From the NCBI RefSeq assembly GCF_000276665.1, contig NW_004955460.1:2561523-2625522 (forward strand): DNA of 64,000 bases, given 5' to 3'. Shown in pieces: positions 11,561 through 24,191 of the stretch. The translations under genes were made by a program, and so were the position numbers. Source of the DNA: Chinchilla lanigera (taxonomy: Eukaryota; Chordata; Mammalia; Rodentia; Chinchillidae). Below the pieces are notes generated by a model that was not told the origin of the DNA, made no database searches, and saw nothing but the letters and a program-made list of their open reading frames with translations. Within the stretch, counting starts at the first letter, position 1. Each line of letters starts with the position of its first letter.

Positions 11561-13188
11561 CAATCCATATTTAAAATTTTTAAAAGTTTTCGAGTGAATT
11601 TCCACTGAATTTTGTTCTAACACAGCATATTAACAAAAAATTTGAGAAGATTCTAGATGTGATTTTTTTTAAAAAAAGAAGCAAGATTTTATTTGTATTT
11701 AAATTTTAATCATGTTTTAGGAACAATGTACAATTCTGCTACTAATCTTAGTAAGCATGTAACTTCCTTCTATGCATTCAAAGTATATAAATAAGCAACT
11801 AAAGCAAAAGTTTCTATTGTGAGGATTCCACAAGCATCAGTTACTGATCACACAATACCCTTTGCTCTCCACCTTCTCCTTCCATAGCACTCAAGTTTTC
11901 TAGGCAAGACACAGCATTTGATAAAGGCTCCGTGTCAGTAGGGCTTGACATTTCTCAAAGACTTACGTCCATTAGGGTTTGGTTATTTACTCAACACTGT
12001 TAGTATTGCTTCCATTCACGTTTTACCTTTTCCTTTACATTCACTTATTAGGCAGTACAAATAGAGAAGACAGTTCAGTATCAATATATGATTCTTATAT
12101 ATTCAAATTTTAAAGACACTTCACTCTTTTTCAATTACTACTGTGCATTTTTCAACTTTGTTTTGTTTTCCTAAACAAAGAATTGAAAAATGTATTCACA
12201 CATATTGAGAGGTCAGTAAGAGTTGTAATTTTTATTTCATTTGCAATTATGCTCTTAGAATAACGTTTCTACAGCACTACCCTAATTTTGGTTAACATTT
12301 TCTTCTATGCATGCAATAGATAAGCAATGAAAGTACAAGTCATTGCACTCTTTTTTTAATAACAATTGCCTTTTTTTGAAGAGTCTTACTTTTTTAACCT
12401 TCACAATTGATTTTAGTTGTATTTTTTATTTATATATAAATGCAAGTAATATAGGTATTTTCAAGATGTTTTCAAGATATATCTGTATGCTGCAAGCAAA
12501 GTTGAAAAGTATTCTCTAGCTAATATTCATGATTCCAACATATTTAATAAAATCTTCTCAAATAAGTGGGAAATTACTAGGAACCTCTGACTGGGTTTTT
12601 AATTACTATCCTGGGGCCAAGTTGACATAACAATTTCAGCAATACTAAAACTTAAAACCCAACAAACAAGACAAATTTAGCTATAGATTTGAAAATACAT
12701 TTACCAAAATTAAAATAGAAAAGCATTTCATGTATGCATATTACTTAATTTTTAAAGTAAAATTTGGAGGACTGAAAAGAATGCAGCAGAAACATAAAAC
12801 CTTCATTAAAGGACAAATAGAAAAGGAATATTTCTTTCCTTCCTGAGTTCCAAATACAAAACATATTTAAGAATTGTATGAAAATAAGAAAAGTAAAACT
12901 TCATTATATTTTAAATAAAAATGTTCATGTTTTGGCTCATCTAGATTCATGTATAAAATATACATGTCATATCTAAAAATTTTGTAGAGAGAATTTTAAA
13001 AATCTACTTGTTTACAGATAACAAACAAAGTCTGGAAAGGCAGGTGACTCATGCATTAGCAGTATAACCTATGTAGGATCTCTTAGAGGATGGTTGCTTA
13101 TGTTCCCTATTGTGGCATGAGTTAAACTCATTTCACTTCAGGTGGCTTTTATGGGATCAATAATAAAAGTGTGGTATTATTTAAAAAG
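11561..13188. other. Unannotated AT-rich sequence
   Basis: Very AT-rich, with no element recognised by eye. Short direct repeats such as 'ttttcaagat' at about 12460-12480 are trivial. Confidence 0.5.
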
Positions 13189-13385
13189 GTTATACTTATC
13201 CAGGGATGGTAATCCTAGCACTTTGGAAAGGCAAGGTAGGAAGATCTTAAGTTCAAACCTAGCCTGGGCAACTTAGTGACTTAGCGTGATCAAATCTCAA
13301 AATAAAAAGACTGGGGATATAACTCAGCATGAAGGCCCTGGTTTTGATCCCCAGTACTGCCCTTCTCTTCCCCCCAAAAACACAC
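13189..13385 (+). mobile_element. B1-dID composite SINE
   Basis: A B1 (7SL RNA-derived) monomer comes first: 'ggtaatcctagcactttgga', 'ggcaaggtaggaagat' and 'agcctgggcaac'. It is followed after 'caaaataaaaag' by a diverged ID half: 'actggggatataactcagca' through 'gatccccagtactg'. This order defines the B1-dID SINE of several non-murid rodent lineages. It is diverged, and no clean target duplication was seen. Confidence 0.85.
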
Positions 13386-14769
13386 TTATGATATATCTGG
13401 TATTTACATTATTTGTATGATAACCTATCTGATTTAGATAATAACCAATATATTTATATTCACTCTTAAGTTCAAAATATAACTTGCATTACTCATATGG
13501 AATCATTCTATTATTTGATTCATCCAATACATGGTCAAAAGTATGAATAGATGATAACTATTCACCATTACCTTTAAAGATTTTAAAACAAAACACATAC
13601 TTTGTTACAAGTCAATGTTTCTGGTACACAAGCATCTAACATGAAAATATTTTCACTTGGGTGATAATTATGAGGAGTGAAAATTAAGGGAAGGGGGAAA
13701 GAGCACAGATTTCAGATTTTTAAGTATTTCAGCCTAATGAACTCTTCCCACAGTCAATGGGCTCATGAGTCTGTTTCTTATATGTCAGACAAATTCATGA
13801 TGGAAAATAGTGCAGTATGGCTGTGAAGATAAGTGAAACTGCTTGTGTATTACCTGGTGGGGTTTTTGAAGTAATATTCCCTCAAAGACAGTATCCTTTC
13901 TCTGTATCTGTTACTCCTTGCATAAGGTCCTGCAGTAATTCCCTAAATATTACTATGTTTGTCTGACAGAATTATTACAGTTTTACATACCTAACTGTTA
14001 CAGTTACTTAAACAAGGATGATATATAATTACTGAATTATAAATCCATTAGCCCAGGAGATTAAAAATCATCACAAGAAACTCAAATGTTTTCCCATTCC
14101 TCATGCCCATTGGAGCCAAAAATGGGGTGATTAATTCACCTTCTGTAACTTATGAGAAGCAGAGAAATAGAAATTTGAAAGTTAGACCTCAGACTTCTGG
14201 AGAAGTATGACTAGTAGATTATAAATTTTTTTATAAAGAAGAGAGGTTGGGGTTCCCTGTTCTGACAGCTCATTCACTGATACTCCAGAGAATGGGGGAA
14301 ATAATTTGAAATTCTAAACTTCAAAGGGAAACAATATGGACATATCAGTAATAAATAAGTAGCCTTGCTTTCCACGCCAACCATCATAGCTATTATTGGA
14401 CCCCACTGGTTAATTAGACAAAAACATATTTGGCTAATTTCCCTTCAAATTCACCATCAATGTCAACACATTTGGATAATCCTAAAAGGCTGGGAATTTA
14501 CAAGTCATAAACATTTAACAAAATAGCTAAGCTTCTTAAAATACTTTCCCCATCTGTGTTAAACCACAAAAAATCTAACCGGAACAGCATTATATCCTCC
14601 AGCTTACATGAGCTTTTATTAGAGATAGTAGGTCACTAAGGGCTCTATGCTTGAAGTGTAGGGGGAAAAGCAACAAAATACAAAAAAACCAGATTTTTGT
14701 TATGCTAATAGCCCAATGTTAATAGGGAAACAAATCTATCAATACCTTGTACTTAAGCAGTCATTTCTG
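13386..14769. other. Unannotated AT-rich sequence
   Basis: No recognisable repeat, exon or regulatory element. Confidence 0.5.
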
Positions 14770-14824
<55 letters not shown>

Positions 14825-14844
14825 AACACACACACACACACACA
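14770..14844. repeat. Compound (TC)n(AC)n microsatellite
   Basis: A (CT/TC)n run of about 43 bases with one TTT interruption passes directly into (CA)n with one 'aaa' interruption. The open frames crossing it (14716-14997 and 14747-14959) translate it as Ser-Leu then Thr-His repeats and are artefacts. Confidence 0.97.
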
Positions 14845-15331
14845 TTATATTCAGTTTTTTTGTGGGAATCACATGATCAACAATATTTTTCTCACTCTCT
14901 CCCTATCTTTCCCTCTTCCTCTGGGCAGAAGCCAGATTTGCCTTGTATACATTCCTTAAATTCAAAAGCTCTTTCCGTACCAGGGGACTCCACATAGGCC
15001 TAGAATATTCTTTGTGCATCATGTGCTGGTCCCTTCCTCCTTCAGTTCAATTTTCTACTTAGATGATGCAATCATAAAGAGGCCTTGTCTCTTTACTTTT
15101 TCATAGAAGTTCCTCCTCCTTTGGTGTTTTCTCTCATGGTACCATATTTAGTTCTTGTGTTGCACTCTCCATATTTGTAAATATATATATTATACACTAC
15201 ATGTAGTTTACACATATATATGTATTTTTTTCTTTTATTTGGTAAGAAGAGTTAACATGTGATCTATCCGTGTAACAGACTTTTGTTCTCTTATTCAGTG
15301 TCTGGGCCTCACAATTAAAATTATCCATCTA

Positions 15332-15453
15332 GGGGCTGGGGATTTAGCTCAGCGGCAAAAGCGCCTGCCTGGCAAGCGCAAGTTTGTGAGTTTGGTTCCC
15401 GGTACCAGAGAAAAACAAAACAAAACAAAACAAAAAAAAACAAACAAACAAAA
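15332..15453 (+). mobile_element. ID SINE, near full-length, with perfect target-site duplication
   Basis: The element begins 'ggggctggggatttagctca', which includes the Pol III A box. It continues 'gcctgcctggcaagcgcaag', then a degenerate B box around 'gagtttggttcccggtacc' and a (CAAAA)n-rich tail. The flanking copies of 'aaaattatccatcta' at 15317-15331 and 15454-15468 are identical. Little decay and an exact duplication point to a fairly recent insertion. It interrupts ancient L2-like sequence. Confidence 0.95.
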
Positions 15454-15490
15454 AAAATTATCCATCTATTTCATTCACCAACATGCATGC

Positions 15491-15590
15491 AAACCCTAGC
15501 ATGGTGCCTGGTACACAGTAGGCACTCAGTAGAGTTCTTTTCAATGCATCAATCCACAAAGAACAAATGCACAAAAGAATGAATGGATAA
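15491..15590 (+). mobile_element. L2/MIR 3'-end relic
   Basis: 'ctagcatggtgcctggtaca' followed by 'cagtaggcactcagtagagt' and 'gaatgaatgga' matches the conserved terminal core shared by L2 and MIR ('cctggcacatagtaggtgct', then 'caataaat'). The sequence before the ID insertion at 15332 probably belongs to the same old element. Confidence 0.65.
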
Positions 15591-16749
15591 GTCTGTGCTT
15601 TGTGATGATTTTTATTCTAAATAAGTATGATTTCCAAATGTCGTCACACTGTCAAACTGTGCCATTATCTCTACAAAATTCTAACAGGTTATTACTTGGA
15701 TTTTAGGGAATTTTAATAGTCTTCCAATTAATGATGATTTTTTAAATTAGGGAAGTTGACATGTCCAATGTAAAAATAAATATACAAGATTATGCAGTAA
15801 GAAAAAACTCCTGGGTGATCAGAAGACACACAATATTAGAGAGGTGATATGTTTTTTAAATCTCCCTGTGGCATATGTATGTATTATCTGCTTTTAGAGT
15901 TTGAAAGAAGTCACACACCATTCCTTCTGTCAGACTTTCCCAGGTGCTCAGACCCTTGCTCCTTGGAAACCCTGGCTACCTACATTTATCTCCAAGGCCA
16001 CATTTACAGTTCCCATCCAACTGTCCACCAGCTTCCACCCAACAACCTGATACCTGCATTCTTTTGTTTCATCTCAACTTATTTTGATCACACCTATTCA
16101 TGCCTAACTCCATTTCTATTTTTGGCACAACTTCTAGTAACTTTATTAACTTTCTTAGAAACTGTGTTTAATTATGAGCAGATTTATTTGCATCTGTGAA
16201 TGTTTGTTACCATACAGTGAAACCTGTGTGGTATTTTACTCTGATGACCTCACAACTCCTTCATCCCCTCTGTGAAAGATTATTTCAATGTCCTTCTTTA
16301 CTTAATGTACTAAAATTTAAGACCTTATTCTCAGGGAAGCTTTCTAATCACTGATCAACTCACACCATTTTACTTCTCCATACTGGAAGCCCAGAGTTTA
16401 TTTCTATCAGGCTCTTTACTATTTATCCTTCTTCAGAAGTCAACATTTCTTTTCTCAACCATCTCTGCATCTGATTTACCATTTTCCTTTCTGTTTTTCT
16501 TCTCTTTTATCATCATGAGTGACTTAAACATTACAGTTGGTATTCTGATTCATCACCATGTATCTCCTCCATTTCTTTCACCTTCCATTAACCATAAGCT
16601 TCTAACCAGTCCAGTTATAACCTGAACCTCAACATTTCCAAGATCTGAAACACGCTCAACTTCTCTGAGCCTAAGCTGATTATAGACCATACAACCTCTT
16701 ACCTCTGTTTCTTGAATTATCCTTTTGTATGCAGTGAGATTTCCTTGAT
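15591..16749. other. Unassigned sequence, perhaps an ancient LINE relic
   Basis: 16330-16740 is C/T-rich and has the texture of old mammal-wide interspersed repeats (for example 'atcatgagtgacttaaacat' followed by 'ccttccattaaccataagct'). I could not place it in a family with confidence. The 116-codon frame at 15849-16199 shows no domain. Confidence 0.35.
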
Positions 16750-17095
16750 TTATTCAAGTTCCATTTTATTTCTCTTTGAAAAATAACAATTGTATGTAAT
16801 ATGTGATGTTTCCATACATGTTTATATTGTGGAATGATCAAAGAAGACCAGTTAACATAGTCATTACCTCAAATAATTGTTATTTATGTAGAGAACATTT
16901 AACTTTCTGTCTTTTAGCAAATCTAATAAATTAACTATAGTTAACTTGCTGTGCAACAAAACACAAAACTCATTTCTCTTATCTAACTGTAACTTTGTAC
17001 ACACTGACATCCAGAGAGACATATAAGATCTCAGTTATATGTGGAATCTAAAAACATTGGGCTCATAGATGTCAGGTATAGAATGATGGATCCTT
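16750..17095 (-). mobile_element. L1 3' UTR fragment with an inverted segment
   Basis: 16750-17010 reads as antisense L1M-type 3' UTR: 'gtttccatacatgtttatat', 'gtggaatgatcaaagaag', 'gttaacatagtcattacctc', 'taactatagttaacttgctg' and 'tctaactgtaactttgtaca'. From about 17015 the text flips to the sense orientation: 'catataagatctcagttata', then 'tgtggaatctaaaaac'. The 5' part is therefore inverted relative to the 3' part, as expected from twin priming during L1 insertion, although two separate fragments cannot be excluded. Confidence 0.6.
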
Positions 17096-17837
17096 TTTTC
17101 ATTCTCTAATGATCCCTGCCAGAAATGCCACTTGTCCAGCCTGGTTAGTCATTTCACTGCCACACTCACAGAGACTTTAGGCCCCTTGTTTTTGATCTCC
17201 TCTCATGCCCACCTTCCTTTTCTCAGTCTTGTTTTGATCATGCTTCCCAGTTGGTCATTATGGATAACTGCTTAGACTGCTAGATCCTGACCCTTCCCAG
17301 ATGACCATTCCCTATGGAACTCAGATTGATTGGAGGATCAGAAGCCATTCTCCCCATTCAAAGTCATACATTGTCACTTATGCTTTATATAACAAAAGAA
17401 CATTAGGCTGAAAACTTCACAAATTGTCCCATAAGAGAGCTCTCATTTCTTCCCATGTATCCTCTCACCTGCTACATATTTCTCAAGAGATACCTCTTAC
17501 AGTGCACAAGAAAACAGCACACACACACACACAATCACTAACATAACCAACAGTTCTGTCATTATACATGAGATTTATTTTAATGGATTGTGTACATTTT
17601 TCATGTTAGTTTCTAAATTTCCTTGTGCCACAGAAATTATTAATTCTAGATGTAAATTCCATCTCCACCATGTCACTTCAATTTGCTTTGCCTACAATTC
17701 TAGTAGAAATTCTGAAGCTTATGTTAAAAACATCTTTTTCTCTCCTTATTGCTTGTGCATTTTGGCACTTGTGTGTCTTTTAAAAAACTCTCGCTTACAT
17801 CAAATCACAAAGCCATTAACTTACATTTTTCCAGTAG
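17096..17837. other. Unannotated sequence
   Basis: No family recognised. A short (CA)n run lies at 17518-17534. The 91-codon frame at 17588-17863 has no identifiable domain. Confidence 0.45.
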
Positions 17838-18222
17838 TGTTAGTCAGCTTTCTGTACCTATAAGGAAATATCTGAAATAAGCAACTGATAAAAAGGAAAG
17901 GTTTCTTTTGGTTCACAATTTCAAAGGTTTCAGTGCATGGTCAGTTCACTCCTTTGCTTTTGGGCCTGGGAGCAGGCAGCATAACCATGGTGAGGAGCCT
18001 GTGGTGGAGTGCAGCCACTCACCTAATGGTGGCCAGGTAGAGAAGAGGAGAGACAGAAAGGGGCCAAGAGCCTAATATGTCTTCAAGGACAAACCCTCCT
18101 AGTCCTAATTTCCTTCTGGGGACTTCACTTCTTTGAGGTTCAACCAACTCCCCATAGCACACCAGGCTGCTGACCAATATCGTTTATCTTCTGGGCCTTC
18201 AGGGGACACATTCCAAAACACA
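17838..18222 (-). mobile_element. Solo LTR, ERVL-MaLR type, antisense
   Basis: It starts 'tgttagtcagctttctgta' and ends '...ccaaaacaca'. Internal landmarks of antisense MaLR LTRs are present: 'aaaggtttcttttggttcac', 'ggtttcagtgcatggtc', 'caccaggctgctgacc', and 'gggccttcaggggacacatt'. No matching 5-bp target duplication was found. No internal retroviral sequence flanks it. Confidence 0.75.
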
Positions 18223-18429
18223 ATAAATAGATTTAAGGTCTTACCTATTGTCTATGCATTTAATTTTCCTATATGTTTCTCTCTTAATGGAAGTATCTGA
18301 ACTTTTCTCTGTAACATGATCTTTTCCATCTTTTTCTACTGAGTTTTGTCCTATTTGCTTCATGTGAATTTCCAATATACACAGAGCCATTTCATTGAGC
18401 TGTGTGAGCCTGTGTTGACATTACATTCT

Positions 18430-19330
18430 TTACTAATATGACTTTGTACTTTGCCTGAAACCCTGGCAATACAGCATTTTTATTTTTTATCAAAATTGAT
18501 TTAGTTTATTTGTCACTATATTCCTGCATACTAAGTTTACAGTAACGTTGTAGAGTTCTTTCAAAGATTCTATTAAATTTTCATTTAAACTGACATGATG
18601 TCTTATCATAAACATATATCTCCATTTATTCGGATATATTTTAAAATGTATTTTAAAGATTATTTCTTATTTATTTTACAGATTTATATAAGATATTATG
18701 ATATCATATTTTATTGTATTTCTTATGTACTATTTCTAGGATGGGGGAAAGTATTTCTAAGTTAATTTTATGAAAGGTTATTTTGCAGATGTCCTTACAT
18801 TTCCTAAAGGTTTCCTTTTTCTTTTGTGAGATTTTCTTTGGTAAATGACTGTATAAGCTATAAATAATTAGAGTTTCTATTGACCTTATCTCTTGTTCCT
18901 TTTTTAAAAATCTCAATATATTGTCCAGGAATTTGGAAAGCTTCTTGAATAATAATGGTGAACATTTTCCTCCAGGATATAAACCTAAAATAGACTCACC
19001 TAAATTCTTTTAGTAGAGTAAAATGTTTCATGCAAGTTATTGATAAAAGGCTTCATTAACTGAAGGATCTTTTTACTAGTTTCTATTTTTCATTATAAGT
19101 ATACCTTGCATTTAATCAAACTGTATCAAGTTTTAAAAATTTTAAGACAATCATATTTTATTTCATAGTTCTTAGTGTGTCTAATTCTGATAAATAATTT
19201 TCTGAGGATGACCCGTACTTTCCTTACTTCAATAAAGGTTAATCATGATATACTCTAATATAAATTTCGATTTAATAAACTAATAATATAAATTGTGCAT
19301 GAGTTTTAATAAGTACAAAGGACCTTATAT
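18430..19330 (-). mobile_element. Highly degenerate antisense L1 ORF2 region
   Basis: Recognisable scraps include 'ggaaagcttcttgaataata' followed by 'atggtgaacattttcc', and 'aaggttaatcatgatatact'. These resemble the antisense of the L1 reverse transcriptase coding region. The 70-codon frame at 18704-18916 (-) is too short and degraded to represent a domain. Boundaries are approximate. Confidence 0.4.
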
Positions 19331-20234
19331 TTTGTTAACTTATATTAACTTTTTATTAGTATTGAAATTATACAACACATGTAAAATAAGTTAGGAAATT
19401 TTCTCTATTTCCATGTTTTTCCTCAATTCAATTGAATGAGAGAAAGATTATTCTAGCTTTGAAAGTCTAAAAGAACATACATAAAAAATATCTGAGCTTT
19501 TGCGCTAGGGAAAAGGAAACTGAAAATTAAGAGACTATTTATTCTGTGTCATGTCGGCAATTTTACAGCAAAGAAAGTTACATAGATTAATAAGATTTTA
19601 AATGGATTCCCTGTAATTATTCATATTATAATTATTTTAAGATTATTAAAATTATTTATATTTTCTTTTTTCTTTTTATATCTCCACCCTCTATCTTTTA
19701 TCAGTGTCAGACTTTTAATCCTGCTTCTTTTAATAAAAGATTTTTGTTTAATCTCCTCTATTATTTTGTCTTTAATTTTTGCCGTTATCCTTTAATTTTT
19801 TTCTTACATATTTCAATTTATTTTAAAACTTTCCTCATTAAATGTAAAACCTTGCTTATTTCCTATCCAGTTCTTCTTTTTTATTGATATGTTGAATTCT
19901 TTCAAATTGTCATTGCATATTTTAGTTGTTTTCAGAAGTTCTGGCATATTTTCTTTATTAAGCTTTAAGAATTTTGTAATTTTTCTATAGTTTCATCAAC
20001 ACAAATGTTATTAACATATTATTTAGTCTTTTAGCTGCTCTATCATCACTGATTTCTAAATTTATTATTTTAAATTAAGAAAACTGTTGTTCTTTGGAAT
20101 TTTGTACATAGGTTGTGCTTAAGGGAGGAAAGTTGCAAGTATATTTAGAAATAATGTGGAAACTTTGTTTGTTAGATGTAATATTCTCCATAAATCTGTC
20201 AACTGAAGACCAGGTTATTATTTATTCCCTTATT
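19331..20234. other. Unannotated T-rich sequence
   Basis: Very T-rich. It may be more decayed antisense LINE sequence, but no landmark is clear enough to say so. Confidence 0.4.
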
Positions 20235-21725
20235 CTATAACTTTTTAAAAGTCTTTTCACAAAAATAATGGAAGAAAACTTCCCAAACATGTATAAAGAA
20301 TTTGGCATAAAAATGAATGAAACATATAGAACTCCAAATAGCCATAGCCAAAATAGATCTACACCAAGGAATATAATAATCAAGATTCCAGAAATTCAGC
20401 ACAAAAACAAAATATGAAAAGCAGCTAGAGAAAAGAAGCATGTCACCTATAAAGGAAAGCCCATCAAAATCATAGAAGACTTCTCAATACAAACCTGCAA
20501 ATCAAGGAGAGCTTAGAGTGTAATATTTCAAGTCCTAAAGGAAAATAACCTTCAACCCAGATTGATGTACCCCACAAAACTGTCTTCCAAAATTGATGGA
20601 AAGATAAGGTACCTCTATGGTAACACCTGAAGAAATTTATGACCACCAAACTAGCTCTACAGAATGCTCAGAACATATTAGAAAGAGATCATGAAGACTA
20701 CAAACTCATGAACCACCAATACAAAGCAGCAGTCAGGCAGTGTAAGCAATTAAACAGAGGACAAAGGCAGGGAAGAAACAACAGGAAAACAACATGAAAA
20801 AGAAAAGCCAATACATATCAGTTATAACCACAAGTGTAAATGGTCTCAACTCAGCAATTAAAAGAAACACTGGCAGAATAGATCAAGAAGCAAGATCCAA
20901 CACTATGCTGCATTCAAGACATACATTTAACCCAAAAAGAAATTCATAGTCTAAAAGTCAAAGGATGGAAATCAGTTCTCCATGCCACAGGAACCCCGAA
21001 AAAAGCAGTGATAGCTTTTCTATTTGCAGACAATGCAAACTTGAAGCCAAAACTGATCAAAGGACATAAAGAAGGTCACCACAGAAGAATTAAAACCCTC
21101 ATGCCATAGTGATATGCGTGCACCCATGTTTATAGCAATATAATATGTAATAGCTAAATCTTGGAAACAGCTGAAATGCCAATCACGTAAGGAGTGAAAA
21201 ATATGTTTTTTTTTTTTTTAATACAATGGTGTACTCCTTGGTCTTAAAGAAGAATAAACTGGACACTTTTATAGGTAAATGGATGCAACTTCAGCCCATA
21301 CTCATAAGTGAAATAAACCAAACCCACATGTATAAAGATTGTATTGTCTCACTAGTGTGAGAAGCGGAAAGAGTAAACAAGATCCAAAATGTACAATAGA
21401 TATTGTGAATTGGAAAGAAACTGTTCAAAAGTAAAGATGAACTCTAAAGGGAGAAAGGAGCAACAAAGAAAGGTAAAAAGAAAAAAATATATTTATACAC
21501 AAGATAGCTAAGATAGGTATACAGCTAGTTTATCTCGGTTCATTGAAAAGAATGGTTTATGCTAATACTGTCTGGACAAGATATCATGACTATATCTTGC
21601 ACTCTGAATAACTACCATGAAGACAATATGCAATGTATTAATTATTGTAACTCTCCCACTAACCTATTTTGAAACTCTGTTCTATTGTTTTTATTTTTTC
21701 TCTTTAAAATACAATTTAAAAAATA
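20235..21725 (+). mobile_element. Internally deleted, inactivated L1 (ORF1 end, ORF2 start, 3' UTR)
   Basis: 20265-20690 translates, with many stops and frameshifts, as the C-terminal part of L1 ORF1. Short motifs survive, such as 'KAARE', 'KGKPIK', 'LKENNLQPR' and 'YPTKLS'. 20820-21080 continues into the N-terminal endonuclease part of ORF2, with 'SVNGLNSAIKR', 'RSKIQHYAAF' and 'KGHKEGH'. By about 21110 the sequence jumps to the L1 3' UTR ('cacccatgtttatagcaata', then 'aggtaaatggatgcaacttc'). Most of ORF2, including the reverse transcriptase, is missing, so the copy cannot move by itself. Confidence 0.8.
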
Positions 21726-22939
21726 AAGTTGTACAACAACATTAAGTTTTGATCATAGTGAAATTCTTACTAGAGTTGAGCCAGTTCACACATCCATCTT
21801 CTCACAGTCATCCTTAAATCTTTTTCTTCTTCTACTTTTTTTATATTTAATATTTATTTGACTACTGTTATAATTTTACTTTCTCAAATTGTTTTTATGG
21901 AGTTCTATTATTTAAGAAAATGTCATGTTTTCTTTTAAAAATAATAGGGAGAAATGGCCATTATGCTTCAACTTTGGAAGTAATTAAGCAGTTTATTCTA
22001 TCTATGAGTTGGACACATGGAATTTCCAATATATAACTAGTTTTGACCTACAAAAACAAATAATTATATGGTTCTAACCATCTGAATATTAAGGGGAACT
22101 TTCCTATTATTGGTCTAATCTTTGTTGGGAGTGAATACTAATATATTTATGTTGATTTTTGAATAAGCATAAAAGTCTTAATTTCTCTTTCAAATTGAAC
22201 ATATACAATATATGTGGAATGGTATGCAGATGTATATTTTACTGACAATTGTAGAAAAAATTTAAAAGACAAAAAAATTCAGTGTACTAGACAAATAACA
22301 TAGCAATGTTAATTTCATCTCTATTGCTTGTCTTGTTCATTGTGGCCTTTCTTTCAGGCAAGTACATGAGAAAAACAAAACAAAACATCGAAATGAGAAC
22401 TCAAGGGAGAGTCTCCTGAGCTCATTTTCTGGGTGAATGCTTCCCTCCCCGACCACCAGAGCTTCCAGGAAGTTAGAAGATTTAAAGTAGGGAAAAGAAT
22501 GAGTCACAAGAGCATCTTAAGATAGAGATACTAAGGATTTGGAAAATCTTTACTAAGACAGAGATTGTGCCAAGGATTTGGAAAAAAATCACTACAATTT
22601 ATGTACACATAGGCAGTTGTCTCCTGGTACTCTATTTCTCAAATTAAGAATCCATTGCAGTGATTTTGTGAAGCTGCAAAATTCTTCTTAAAAAATAACA
22701 TTAAAATGGTATGAATTTTATGTTAATACTGTACTAATATTTTTGTCTTATAAATAAAATTACATGATAAAATTTAGAGACATTAATGATGAAATAGCCT
22801 TGGATAGATCCCAATAAGGAATTCTGCATACAAATCACATATTCTTCCTATAAAAGACTGTTCACTACCTTTAATGGACTGCTATGTTTTGCAAATGTCA
22901 TATCATTAAAATTTTTCATAATCATCACTGACAATAACA
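21726..22939. other. Unannotated AT-rich sequence
   Basis: No repeat family or exon recognised. Confidence 0.45.
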
Positions 22940-23450
22940 TACTGTTCTTTGTACCTTCCCTTTCTCTCTAAATTGACATATAGTATTTGTACTTGTTTGT
23001 GAGACACAGTATTTTAATTCAAGTCAAGGTAATTAAAATTTTCACCTCTTCAAATATCATCAATTTTCTGTACTGTGAACCTTCTGACTCTTTTTCTCTA
23101 GTGATTTTTGAGAGGCACAATAAATTGTTATAGGCTATAGTTACTTTGCTGTGTGATAGAACATTAGATCTAACTGCCTCACCTAGCTGTATTTTAACAT
23201 TAGTTAATCAAAGTCTCTTTACACTCCTTCCCTACCCTTCCTCACCTCTAGTGACCTTAACTCTAGTCTCCATTTCCATGGGATTCACTTTTTTAGATTC
23301 CACAAATTACTGAGAATGTGCTGCATTTGTCTTTCTGTGCCTGAGTTAGTGCACTTAACAGAATGACCTCCAGTTTCATTGATTGCTGCAAACAACAGGA
23401 TTTTGTCCTATTTATTGGCTCAAAAATATTCAAGAAAAAGAGGTATAGTT
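22940..23450 (-). mobile_element. L1 3' UTR, antisense
   Basis: Landmarks of antisense L1M 3' ends appear in order: 'ggctatagttactttgctgt', 'ctccttccctacccttcctc', 'cacttttttagattccacaa', 'tttgtctttctgtgcctgag' and 'gacctccagtttcattgatt'. The element is 5'-truncated near 23450 and well diverged. Confidence 0.75.
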
Positions 23451-24191
23451 TTTCAAGTAAAAGATATATACACACTTCTATTAACCTTTATACTTGCTTT
23501 GGATATATAGGAAATTTGAAGCTATAAGATAATGGAAAGAACTAAGTATTCACCTGTTTTACTCTCAGCACATATATTTTACAATGGACTTCCTCACTGA
23601 CTGCTCAGGGTTATTAAAGATGAGTGCATTTTAACAACATTCACCTTGGTCACTGTGGTTCTTACTATTCTGTTACTATGAGGGCTCCCACCCCTCTTGC
23701 TCTGAAAATCCAAATCTACAACCCAGTTCTTCTTCCATGGCCTGATGCAAAGCTAATCCTTTAGAAAAAGCTCTTGTCAATTTTCCCCAAATGTATTTCT
23801 TGCTAGATGGACCATTCTCAGTTAAGAAAGTTATTATTATCCCTAAGGCAGTGAGCCACAACCTCTATAGGCCACAAAACTCTCCCTCACACACTCATAT
23901 TTTCATTATTAACAGGTCATTTTCTGTGTGAGTTGTATTGGACATTACTCCCTCCATGGCATTCCTTTTAAAAGTACAAGTACCTAGAGAAGATTCTCAG
24001 CAAAATCTCAATGTTAGAGTGAATAAAACAGTTTAGACTATGTCCCTGTGACAAGGGAGCTCCAGCACAGTACTAGTTTCTTAGATAAAAGAATGGATGA
24101 TAAAATAAAACGGAAGAAAAGACAAAAGTGAGACCAGATCATCATTTTCGTCCTTTTGACTTTCAGTATTTAAAAGATTATGGCATAGGTA
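23451..24191. other. Unannotated sequence
   Basis: Nothing recognised. The 61-codon minus frame at 23676-23861 has no domain or splice context that I can support. Confidence 0.45.

Noticed and set aside
15332..15410. tRNA gene
   Set aside because: The tRNA-like box sequences belong to an ID SINE with an A-tail and target duplication. The same body recurs at seven other places, and no cloverleaf with a proper acceptor stem can be drawn.
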